From contig MQVO02000002.1 in the NCBI GenBank assembly GCA_001986395.2, positions 1,798,001 to 1,862,000 of the forward strand: 64,000 nucleotides of DNA. Reading direction: 5' to 3'. The DNA is from Irpex lacteus (lineage: Eukaryota; Basidiomycota; Agaricomycetes; Polyporales; Irpicaceae). A program made the position numbers and the translations under genes. Shown here one piece after another: positions 33,292-43,800 of this stretch (position 1 is its first letter; every line of letters begins with the position of its first letter). The notes under the pieces were generated by a model. That model saw only the letters and a program-made list of their open reading frames with translations. It ran no database searches and was not told the DNA's origin.

Positions 33292-33795
33292 ACACGATGA
33301 GTAGAGTTTGGAATTTCAGAGTAGTAAGCGTAGACGGTGAAGACGGGGCTTTAAACCTATTACAATAGAGCAGATAATTGTTGACAACGTTGAGGAAGGT
33401 AGTTGGCAGAGGCAGATAGCAATCACACAGGTGGAGGTTGGGGATCAAAGTGCGATAGTAGGATTCAGTGCAAGTACCAGGTATATAAAACAAAGAGAAG
33501 CGTCTATATTAGGTTTGATCCAATCTAATCAGTTACCTGATAAGATAGTGAAAAGTATATCAGTCGAACAGCTGTTTTTCAGCTTTTAATAAAATAGGAG
33601 CCCATGCAACCCACCCTTTTTGGCCACTCTTTGATGGGATTACCCAATAAAGTGTTGCCACATCAGTTGTAAAGCTTACAAATCACACTTCCTCTCACTG
33701 CCAGCGATTAGCCTTAGTACGGAGCATCAGGTTACCAGGCTAGGTACTGACTAAGGTACATGGTATGTGGCATCAGTACTTGTCCATAAGGTATG
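33292..33795. other. Intergenic, AT-rich, no gene
   Basis: Contains a TATATAAAAC box near 33482 and an AATAAA-type run near 33648. It could be LTR debris of the gag-like gene. No frame of note. Confidence 0.4.
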
Positions 33796-33799
33796 ACTT

Positions 33800-34222
33800 C
33801 AGATGACGAGCCAGAGATGAAGCAGGCCACATGACTTCAGCCAGTTGCCAAATCACATGACCAGCCAGAGATGAAGTAGGTCACATGACTTCAGCCAGTA
33901 GGCATGTCACAATTATTGCCAGTATCAATTTATAATTATGATTTGGAAACTCACTGAAGTCATGTGACCTACTTCATCTCTGGCTGGTCATGTGATTTGG
34001 CAACTGGCTGAAGTCATGTGACCTGCTTCATCTCTGGCTGGTCATGTGATTTGGCAACTGGCTGAAGTCATGTGACCTGCTTCATCTCTGGCTGGTCATG
34101 TGATTTGGCAACTGGCTGAAGTCATGTGACCTGCTTCATCTCTGGCTGGTCATGTGATTTGGCAACTGGCTGAAGTCATGTGACCTGCTTCATCTCTGGC
34201 TGGTCATGTGATTTGGCAACTC
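33800..34222. repeat. 54-bp satellite: about five direct copies plus inverted copies
   Basis: Units starting CTGAAGTCATGTGACCT occur at 33954, 34008, 34062, 34116 and 34170, each 54 bp and nearly identical. Two inverted copies (AGGTCACATGACTTCAG type) lie at about 33800-33895, separated from the direct block by some 50 AT-rich bases. The whole can fold as a large hairpin. The spacing is uniform and there are no unique spacers, so it is not a CRISPR array. Confidence 0.9.
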
Positions 34223-34865
34223 AAGTGTGATAATATAATAGTAACAGGCTGTTTATGCTTAGGCTATATTATTACATATCAATTTTATCATAGTGTGCTT
34301 GTTGCCCCACCTTGTGAAGTGTCCATTTCCTTGTAACCTATCTCACAATGCATAACTCCCAAGCCCTCAATATCTCATCTGCTACGCCACGGTCCATGAC
34401 TATATGTTTTTCAACTATGTAGGCACAACCATATTCCTTGTATTCATGTTTGAGTCCAATCCCAAGTCTGACTTTGCGAAGACAGTGGATCATATCATGC
34501 AAAATGTGTTTATGCATTATGAGATAATTGACTGTAACAGATAACGTCTTTGTCCTTATATTCTTATTGCTATAACAGCACATATGCAAGACTAGCAGTT
34601 ATCTGTGATGCTGTCACAGCGCGAGAGGAGCTCAGAATCGATATCCGCCTCACAGTTGATGTCAGTGTCAGAGTCCGCAGATGACAGAACAATGGGAGGG
34701 TACCAGGACCCTTTTCTTCCAGCACATGAGATGGGGTGCAAGTAGAAACAAATAACTCAGAGCATCACAAGTGCCACCGCCCTTCGTAGACATGCAATCA
34801 CCTACAGCTCATGCACCACTGTGCCTGCAAAAAGCAAGACTGCAAGCTGCAGCTGAGTTATCTGA
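34223..34865. other. No gene recognised
   Basis: AT-rich sequence with short minus-strand frames (for example 34589-34338) that show no family features. Confidence 0.4.
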
Positions 34866-35348
34866 TGTCACGACTACGACAACCAACACAAGACGGTCCG
34901 GTGAGGTAGGCAGTGCGTAGCTAAGTACGACCAGCGAGGAGACACGCGGGGACGACAATGGGGGCGTGGAGAGTGATGGAGAGCGTTGAGATCATCACGA
35001 GGGAGTAACCCAAGAGTAGAGCTAAAGACCAAGAGGTAGATTCTGAGGACTTCAGAATGAAGTCCAGTGGGTATATATACATGTCAGCAAAGACCCCTGG
35101 TACTGGGTGTGTACTCCTAACACCACTATGAGTAAGCAATGATGACGCGATATGGTGCAATGTTCTACAAGGTTCTAGCACCTTCTATGGATCATGTGGA
35201 CGTGGGATGGGACTATACAGTATTACATAACAATGTCCCAGGGTCAGGTGACTGGTCTTTCAGAATAGGTACAGAAATGTCGTAGAAATTGAGAGAAAAA
35301 TTGGAAAAATAGTCGAAAATGAAAGGGAAAATTGTTCAAGTCGTGACA
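34866..35348. mobile_element. Solo LTR, 483 bp
   Basis: It begins TGTCACGACT and ends AGTCGTGACA, perfect 10-bp inverted termini with the TG...CA ends of LTRs. The flanks are TCTGA (34861-34865) and CCTGA (35349-35353), a 5-bp target duplication with one mismatch. A TATATATAC box lies near 35075. No internal retrotransposon sequence adjoins either side, so it is a recombined solo LTR. The family (Gypsy or copia) is not decidable from this. The minus-strand frame of 86 codons inside it is not a gene. Confidence 0.85.
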
Positions 35349-35688
35349 CCTGACCACTCACGGCCTGCACTGTACGCAACCAGCCCGCACTTGCTTATGC
35401 AACCAGTCCACATTCGCAACCAGCTACAAGATAAACAATGAGCAGAAGGCGGATCAAAGGCAAACAACCAATCGGAGCACGTTATTATCTCGAGCTCCGA
35501 ACCAATGAGGGGGGCACCTTTGTCCTGTTAATAGCAGACACTTGCACTCCTTATAATAGAGATTGTCCAAATTCTTATGCAGTGCAAGAGTCATTTCTAG
35601 TTCATGACAAGTCTCTCCTATGATACAAAATCATGTTCCTTTGACAATCCTGATTTGAAACACGGAACAGGGGCTTAAGTTGTGATTT
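35349..35688. other. No gene recognised
   Basis: A 61-codon frame at 35438-35623 shows no known features. The rest is AT-rich. Confidence 0.4.
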
Positions 35689-36185
35689 CTACTCTTCTTG
35701 CACTGAATAATATGCCCTCATTATTGCGTCTGGTGTCTGGAAGAGTCTTGGCAATGATGACGATGATGTCAATACAAATATAGCAATAACAATGCTGAAC
35801 ATAGTGACAACAATGGTGACAATGACAACGGCAACAACAATGACAACGACAACGGCAGTGACAAACGGCAACAACAATGGTAACAACAGCAATAACAATG
35901 ATAACGGCAGTGACAATAACAACAGTGACAATGACAACGGCGACAACAACGGTGACAACAGCAGTGACAATGACAATGACAACGACAACGACAACGACAA
36001 CGACAACAATGCAGTGACAATAACAACAGTGACAATGACAACGGCGACAACAACGGTGACAACAGCAGTGACAATGACAATGACAACGACAACGACAACG
36101 ACAACGACAACAATGCAGTGACAATAACAACAGTGACAATGACAACGGCGACAACAACGGTGACAACAGCAGTGACAATGACAAT

Positions 36186-36229
<44 letters not shown>

Positions 36230-36581
36230 TAACAGTGACAATGACAACGATAATGACAACAGTGACAATGACAACGATAATGACAACAGTGGCAACGACA
36301 ATGGCAGTGACAACAGTGACAACGACATAACAGTGACAATTTTGAAAATAATAAACACAACGACTACAACAGTGACCACAACGCTAGTGACAACAGTCAA
36401 CAAATATTATAATAGTAATGAACAGTCTCAAGAGAATGACAACATAGAGAATGCAATGGATGTGGTAAGCAATGGGAGATGCCATATGGGGGTGTGTCTT
36501 GTCCATATATGGGTGCGTCTGGTTTATGTAAGCAGACCAGACGCAATAATGAGGGCATATTATTCAGTGCAAGAAGAGTAG
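35689..36581. mobile_element. Inverted-repeat element filled with ACAATG/ACAACG microsatellite
   Basis: 46-bp arms, 35689-35734 (CTACTCTTCTTGCACTGAAT...) and 36536-36581, are perfect inverses. Between them, about 35790-36330 is built of CAGTGACAA, ACAACG and ACAATG hexamers. A higher-order unit of about 103 bp occurs roughly three times. Long Leu/Ser/Cys or Thr/Asn frames here are only repeat translation. The arms resemble a MITE, but no target duplication is evident. Confidence 0.7.
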
Positions 36582-36660
36582 TTTTTCCTGACGTGCGCCG
36601 ATAATACCTCAGCATCTTATTGGCGCACCCCTCGACTTATTACTGTGAGGTGCTCATCAC

Positions 36661-37245
36661 TTCGATATATACTCCATTCGATATCGGCAGAATTTAATGA
36701 TGCAAAACGATGGCTGCTTCTGGCATAAAGAGCCAACATGCTGGGATGACCAACTGCCACGACTTCCGCTTCTACGCAACAACGATAGCTCATGGACTAC
36801 ATTGTGGTAACATTCTACCAATTTCTCCTGTCTTTTCGTCGGCATAAAACAAAAGACAGAATGGGGTCTGAAACATGATCCTATTTGGATGGCTAGTACG
36901 TGGTGCATGTGGTGCAGCACCGCGTACGAGCCATCCAAATAAGGCATGCGATGCCAGCACCGTTCATAGCTGCCCCAATCGGGGATTGAACCAGCGACCT
37001 CATGTCGTGATCATACCCCTGTGCCAAATGGCCGACATTGAGCACCTTTCGTCAATGTCTTTGTATTCAGACTCTGCGTACTTCGGTAATATATACTCCA
37101 TTCGATATCGGTAGAATTCAACGATGCAAGATGATGACTGCTTCTGGCATAAAGGGATAGCATGCTGAGATGGCAAACTGCCACATCCCACGCTTCTACA
37201 CAATAAGGATAGCTCGCGTACTACATTCCGATAACATTCTACACA
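36661..37245. repeat. Direct repeats flanking a hairpin and a tRNA-like segment
   Basis: Two diverged direct copies, about 36661-36820 and 37089-37245, share ATATACTCCATTCGATATCGG and CTGCTTCTGGCATAAAG. Between them a hairpin has arms ATTTGGATGGCTAGTACG and CGTACGAGCCATCCAAAT (about 36884-36941). On the minus strand, TGGCACAGGGG and GGTTCAATCCC (about 37026-36976) fit polymerase III A and B boxes. The anticodon arm is not well formed, so this is a SINE-like tRNA fragment rather than a tRNA gene. Confidence 0.55.
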
Positions 37246-37507
37246 CATATCGGGGTTTCAATAGGTGTTGTCTGATTTTGCGTTGTTGATTGACACTCAC
37301 ATTCCCAACAACTGTGTAGAACGTTATAGGAACCTCGGTCGACACGTGTGTTTGGGCGCTAATTACAAGCCCAAGGCCACCTGAACCCCAAGCCCAACTG
37401 AATCCTATGTACTCTTTTCTATAGCATTGCTTATATTATCTGTTTTACAGTTCAGATAAGAAATGTGATTAGATGACATCTTGACATTTAGAATATTACA
37501 TAATCAT

Positions 37508-37891
37508 TCTGTTGGAAATAGTGCCAGCTCACTAATAACAAGCAGAATGTGGCACCATTATTTTGTGGCACCACTATTTAAATTTATTTTGACTGACCTG
37601 CCCTAAATCAAATGGTCTGTGCACAATTCCTGAAATCTATATAAACTCTCACTGAGCATACTCACATCTCTCATCTTCCTCCCTAAGTTGTGACTGAGCT
37701 AGTACACCACATAAGTCTTCTTAGTCATTTGCAGTCTTGCACTATCCTTCACCTATCATTTACTCTGAAGTTCTTATTTTCACATTACTCACCAATCAAG
37801 GTTAGTTGCTATCTGTTTTGAAGTCTCTCTGCTCACATTTCTATTTCTATGTAAAGCTCCCATCTCTGTGACTATTTTCAAGCAAGCGAAT
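37508..37891 (+). promoter_or_regulatory. TATA promoter and leader of the small gene, possibly an LTR
   Basis: TATATAA lies at 37638-37644, about 250 bp before the ATG at 37892, followed by a pyrimidine-rich leader. The stretch begins TGTTGGAAATAG near 37508, which would fit an LTR start, but I found no matching inverse end. Confidence 0.45.
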
Positions 37892-38157
37892 ATGACAGAA
37901 GTCAATGTCAATGTACCAGTGAGTTTTTAACAGAACAACAAAGCACACCACTGACATCATTTCATCTGAAGCTGGACAAACCTGCTCCAGTTTGTCTTCA
38001 TGTCACACATGGCAACATCAATGTTGCAGTGAACGTAAAGATCACAGGCAGCTTTACTGAGTTGCAATTCTATGTGAACAAATCAGTTGAGGATATCATC
38101 ATGGCTGAACCAAAGCCTGAAGATGTAGAGATGACAGACAGCACGACCAATAATTAG
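37892..38157 (+). CDS. Small two-exon hypothetical protein, 70 aa
   Basis: Exon 1, 37892-37918 (MTEVNVNVP), is joined to exon 2, 37972-38157, across a 53-nt GT-AG intron with a CTGAC branch-like site. Without splicing the frame stops after 12 codons. The product alternates hydrophobic residues (VCLHVTHGNINVAVNVKITG, LQFYVNKSVEDIIM), suggesting beta strands, and ends acidic (EPKPEDVEMTDSTTNN). No family is recognised. It sits behind a clear TATA box in a transposon-rich tract. It could be a short host gene or the start of a retroelement whose remainder is lost. Confidence 0.45.
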
Positions 38158-40384
38158 AATAAGGTAAATGCTTCAGCTATTGCCCTACACAATGTTTCAT
38201 GACTGAGGCATATAGTAGATCTAGGTTCATGCACTAGCTAGAACGATTTTGGTCAACAACAGTAGAGATAGTGACCTTAGCTTGCAATAACTTACGTTTT
38301 TGTCAATACAACTTAATATCTTTCATCACAAATTGTCAGAGTTTCCAACCCCTTACTGCCATGCACCAGAGTCCTGAGACTAGAGAAATCACCACACAAG
38401 TACACCACGGCAGGCTGAGCCGACCATCTCGAGATGCTGCACTTGAGCAGACAAGATTCCGACTTGGCCCTGCTCGAGACCTCTAAAGAAAGCTGAATGC
38501 CCGGCGTACTTGAGGGATAGACACCCAGGTACATTATAGCCAGCTAAGCCGGCCGTCTTGCAACTCGAGCAGTTGCGCACAAAATTGACGGTACTTCCAG
38601 CAGCGCGGCCACTAAGCGAGCGAACAAGCCTGGATGTTCGCGCCTACTCGCGAGTTGCCCATCGCCGGCTAAGCCGGCCACCTCCACCTCTCATATTGTC
38701 CAGCGCGGAGAGAGCCATGTGGTATGCGCGAGCTAGTAGTGTTGTTTCAGATATAGCGAGTTTATACAACATCATTGATGCAGCGACGTACCTTACGAAT
38801 ACACCGTACAAACCGAGCGTGTGCCTTGTCAGATGGCTTCGCTCCCATATCTCATCGGGTGTCACGCCTCCAACATAGATGGTACGTGTTCGTCGTATTA
38901 GTGTGTGCTCAGACTCACACACAATCGGGCGACGACGCACGGAAGCCCGCGTACTGGGCTTTGGATGGATCATGCGCCAGCGTGTCCGCTCACGCAATGA
39001 CTCGCCATGCTCTCGGTGAAGTGCGCCAGTGCTCTTTGCATACGCGCTGTGCACTGGTTTGCCCGAGCGTGAGCGTACGAACCCATCGTCGCAGTCACCG
39101 TATACCCTCGCTAGCACTTGTCCGGTTGCCTACTCGACCTTAGGCGGAGCAGGGGCGAGCGCAGGCGACAGTGCCAGCGATTCTTCGACGGCAGGCTCGC
39201 TAGGGCCAGGGAGGGATCGTCCGAGATGGCGATGGAGCCGTTGCGAGCTGAGCTTCGTGGCGTAGCGGGGCTGGACCAAGAGAGCTCTGTTAAATGGGGA
39301 GACGGAGTGTTAGTTCAATCGTTGTTCGGTCAGAGGAACGGGTAAAAAAGGAAGTAGACTGGAGAAGTTGCGAGGGAAAGAAAGAACGCGAAAGAAGATG
39401 TTTGAAAGGACGTCCGAGACTGAAGGCGAGTGAGACGATGAGTGGGCAAGTGGACGAGAGGATGGGATGGAAGTAGGCGCAGCGCGAGAGGATGAAAAGT
39501 GAGATGGACGGTGCCCAGTCAGCGGATGCGAGGGTATGATAATGAGAGGTGAGCGAGCAGTGGAATCGGGGAATAGGACGGCGAGAGAACGAGTGAGGGT
39601 AGGGTGCGAGCATAGTCAGGAGGATGCGGCGGCGTCAGCGCAAATGCGAGGGTATGGGAGCGGGATAGCGAGCGAGCGAACGGAATATGAGGACGAGAAG
39701 GCGAGGAGACGAGTGGCGGTGAGGCGCGAGGGTACTATGCCAGGGGTGCGCGATTACGCCAGGAGTGCGAGGATGCGAGGAGTGACGTGCGAGAATGAGA
39801 CGGGATGAGAGACAGAAAGCGAACAAAGGGCAACAGAGACGATGGACGAGGTGCAAACGAAAGAGAATAACGGGGTGTAAAGGCAACGGAAAGAGGATGG
39901 TGGATGGGGATAGCATGGCGTGGTGAAAGTGCGGCGGCATGTGCCATAGTGTCCGAGTCCAGGGTACGACAATGAAAAGGTGGACGAGAGGATGGGACAG
40001 CGTATGGGGCAGGAGGAAGGGTCGCAGTGAAAGTGAACGGCGCGCATGAGAAGAGAATAGTAGGGTATATGGGGCAACGGAGTGAGCAGGAGGATAGATG
40101 GGCAAAGTATGAGAAGGCGTAGCATGGTGGAAGTGTACCAGCGTAGGCGGAGGGTACTAGGGTACGATAATGCGAAGGTGGCCGAGAGAATGGAACAGCC
40201 CAGGGAATAGGATGGCAGAATAGAATATGGAACAGATACGATGGGTGGCATGGAAATGGGTGTGAATTGCAGGGTGTAGAGGAGAATAGAAAGAGAACGA
40301 CAGTAGAACGACGGAAGGGAGAATGTGACGATGTTAACAGAAAAACGATAGATGCTTACCGAGCCCTGACGAGAACCATCCCAT
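38158..40384. other. No gene recognised; degenerate repeats 39380-40340
   Basis: A minus-strand frame at 39117-38644 has no known features. GGCTAAGCCGGCC-like words recur near 38413, 38545 and 38666. From about 39380 to 40340 purine-rich blocks recur, for example GAAGGTGGCCGAGAG near 40165 and AAAAGGTGGACGAGAGG near 39974, about 196 bp apart. Long minus-strand frames there are low-complexity Leu/Ser/Phe/Pro and unlikely to be genes. Confidence 0.45.
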
Positions 40385-40886
40385 CGATGTCCTCTATACG
40401 ACAAGAAACCCGTACCTCCTGCCTGCTTGCTCGTTGACGAAGGGCTTGATAACAACAGACTAGAATATGGGTTCACGTTAGTGTGTATAGCACGATACAA
40501 ACGGATGAACGGGACATACCTGGTGCGCGCGGGTAGGTGCACGGGAGCTCAGGTTGAGCATCACCGTGACCTCGGCCTTCTCAGGAAGAATGGGCAAGGC
40601 CTATTGAAACACTCCATAAGTACAGAAACGAACACGACGAGAGAAAGCCCATACTGACCGTCCACCCCAAGCTCTCATCCAACAACGTCGCTAACATCCC
40701 CTTATGCACGGTCCCCTCATGTCCACGCGACGCCGTACCCAATGCCAAATCACTGCACTCGCTTTGTTGGCCTTCCGACGAGGGCAACACCAAATTCCTC
40801 GATCGCTTGGGGATCCTGCTGCGCAGCTGTCCATGAGTTCATCCAAGGTTATGTCCATGTACGGCCTCGTTTGTACCAATCACTAG
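40385..40886 (-). pseudogene. Hot-dog fold thioesterase gene, frame disrupted
   Basis: Minus-strand exons: one ends at 40659 with GHEGTVHKGMLATLLDESLGWT, the next is 40600-40520 (ALPILPEKAEVTVMLNLSSR then APTRAHQ), the next starts at 40459 (SVVIKPFVNEQAGR). The pattern G..G.VHGG.LATLLDE, then LP.K..VT..LN..YRAPTRA and VVV is that of fungal acyl-CoA thioesterase-like hot-dog proteins; here the usual HGG reads HKG. After AGR the expected continuation (EVRVSCRIEDIDGMVLVRA) is one base out of frame, and I see no intron that repairs it. The beginning and end of the gene are not defined. Probably decaying, or there is a sequence error. Confidence 0.55.
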
Positions 40887-43800
40887 CATAGTCGTTCGGA
40901 CGTAGTTCAGGGCGCTGAAGTTATGATTCGAGTTCTTCGACGGTCGAAGTACTGGTGAGAGAGGTGCCGTACAGTGACGAGAGTGAGAGGAGACGAGGAG
41001 CCGTTGCAGAGAGACCTGCGAAGCCTTTACAGAGCAGATGACTGTGAAGGAGGAGAAGGCAAGTTGAGAGGGTCTTGATGTCTAGGAGACGAAGCGACAC
41101 TTCAAGGAGGTGGTCGTAGATGTGGATACGCGATGCCAGTGGTGAGGACTGCACAGAGTCCACTGCTTCTTATCTGGGAGACGGTACGGGAGGTCGGAGG
41201 TCAGGCGAGGGAGCAGGACCGGAGTGGTGGACGTAGATAGAAGAGAGAGGGACCAACAGACGGTCCAGTAACAGACGGTCCAGTCAGTAGACGAGCTGTA
41301 TTTCACGGAAAACGAGAGGTTTGTGGCGCCATTAGATGACACTTGACCATGCGGGGAGGTGTACGACGAACTAACGAGACGGGTTTTCCAGTGGTAAGAG
41401 GCCCGGGGCGTTTATAGTAAAGAGCGGGAGTGGGAGCACTAGTAAACCAGCCTACGACATGTTAAAGAGCCACCACTGAATGAACATTAATGGATACGTA
41501 CCTGCTTTGACCCCGCGGCTCGATACCGTCGACTGTTCGCCATCTTATCGCGTCGCGTCCCAAGGCTCGACTTTGACGATTCTACATACGTGTTTCATCG
41601 AATAACCCCAAGCTGAGTAGTCGGACATCGAGGCATTGAGCGAGCTACCACTGGTTGTGCAAGCGAGATGAGGTCAACAGAGAGGAGCTTGTCGTGGTCG
41701 CAATCGTAGTCGTTATTCTGTTCCGGTGACTTCAAATCCAGGCCAAGACGCCTTGCTAGCAGTTTAGTATACAATACCAACTGCAATAGGCGAGAAGAGA
41801 TACGATGAGATAGCGTAATAGTGGTGGTCGTAGGAGGATGAGAAGCGTAGCGCCCAACGTACGTCTACTTCAGCTGGTTCAGATCCGAGTCTTCCTGGTG
41901 GTTTGTTTACCACACCCATCTAAGTATCTATTATTGTGAGAACGAGACTCGAAACTTGAACAGCCTGAGTTAAATTCGAAATGAGAGTCACGCTTGCGTA
42001 CGTACTAACACTTATGTCAACGAAAGATCAAAACATACATGCGCAATGCCAGTGACACAAACCAGAACTCCGAGTCGCAACACATGTGTGGATAACGTGA
42101 GTTCAACCTTGAGGGTATTGTCCTCTTGTAGATCGTTAGTTGAACGGCTTTGTAACGGACCTCATTCCGGCATCGCAACTCAAATGTCCTCAGTATGCGT
42201 TCATCAAGTTCCTCGAATTCTTTGAGGAACACGCAGCAGAATACACGTCAGATAGTATGATTGCTAGGAGGGAACGCCCTACTTACCGTTACGCGATCCG
42301 ATCAAAGGTCCGGATCTCCTTCGCGTTACGCCACGCACTGCCTACGGCACTTAACCATAGACATCTATACCTTGACAGGATAGATTAAGGGGCCGAAACG
42401 AAGTCAGGTACGCACAAAAACTAAGTTTCTTTGCTCCGTGAGGCGATACTGATGTAATACGCGATATACATATTGTTTGCGAGCGGTGAGCGTTGAATGT
42501 TGAATGCTCAGCGTTCATTGCCCGAAACAGCAATATGCTGATCCTCTCGTGCCAGGTACCATCGCGCTAAGACTTGAACGAGCGAAGGCCATTTCGCATG
42601 TCACCGTACGTTCGCACATCTGTCTGGGGACTGTATCATCAGCCTGCGGGACAACGTCAAGAAGGGTGCTGAAGTACATACAGAACGTCAACGCACTGGA
42701 GATTTAGGCTTAGAGTAGATGCGGCGGACGTGGTCCGCGATGTAGGATCTGTCAAAAGTGTTGTGAGTATTGTACCCGATGTGTAACTGCTCTTGTCAAG
42801 CCGTCAGTCGACGTGTACGATAGGGTTTCATATGCACGCACGGACAGGTAACGCCGTAAGGTGAGCTGGCAGGTGATTCTGGTGTATCGTGGTTTAGAGA
42901 GTAGCTCACTCGTCCTTGCCAGTGAATGACTTCGCAGGTAGACAATCGAGCCGAATACCCACTGGAATCGACGAGCACACCGATATGTTGTATGACTGGA
43001 GGAGCTATGGGCGCGATTGGAGTCCGCAGATCTCTAACGAACAATAATTGAGAACAAAAGCGATATAGAGCTCATATCATTCGCCGACCAAGTGATTATC
43101 TGCAATCGAGACAGCAACTTCATCAGAATCACCACGAGAGCGTAGCGCATCATACAAATACGTAGTACACACCATGACCAGAGTAATAAGGCACCGTTCT
43201 ACGGCGATACCGTACTACAAATCGACCAAGGCATCAGACAGCGGTGTCCCGTTGCAGAGGCTATCGATATTACCTCTCGGCCGATCTCCGTTGACAGTCG
43301 AGCAAGTGGCCTGGGCTTTTGTGCTTTAGGAGATAGTCAGTTTGAGTAGCGAAAAAGCTGGAGTGGGACTGACCGGGGAACGATCGGCCGTGGACGAACA
43401 AAGTATCGTCCACCGACAGCTGCACAGGTATAGATTGTGAGACTGCGCGTTTGAAGACCTGCAAATCGATGACCTGTCCTGCTAACTGTAAGCCAAACGA
43501 GTCAGACGACTGAACTATGATCAAATTATCACTCCAAGCTCAACAATTTGGAGAATTAAACGACGTACGTATTATATGAAATATTCCCCAGGGAAATCGG
43601 CTAACCACTTTTCTGTGGCCATATTATCGTCAACTACCGAGGAGGGCCGCACACTGGGCGACTTACCGTGCCATTATTCGCGCGCAGTATCCACGTCGCG
43701 CAGAAGTCCGACTGTCGTGCGTGGGCCAGGCGTGATTCGTGTCCGGTCACCGGTAGCGAGTAGATTATTGACATGACTTCTACGGTCATACCCATCGCAT

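Noticed and set aside
33954..34222. Regular 54-bp units suggesting a CRISPR-like array
   Set aside because: There are no unique spacers; the entire unit repeats, inverted copies exist, and the genome is fungal.
34921..35181. 86-codon minus-strand ORF
   Set aside because: It lies inside the solo LTR and has no features.
35675..36403. Minus-strand ORFs of 242 and 223 codons rich in Leu, Ser and Cys
   Set aside because: They are translations of the hexamer microsatellite; all frames stay open for the same reason.
36970..37035. A functional tRNA gene on the minus strand
   Set aside because: A and B boxes fit, but the anticodon and T arms do not pair well and no acceptor stem closes the structure.
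37508..37798. Full LTR starting TGTTGGAAA
   Set aside because: No inverse terminus or target duplication was found, so only a promoter region is reported.
39754..40542. 262-codon minus-strand ORF
   Set aside because: Beyond the thioesterase exons it reads through introns into purine-rich degenerate repeats and is low-complexity.
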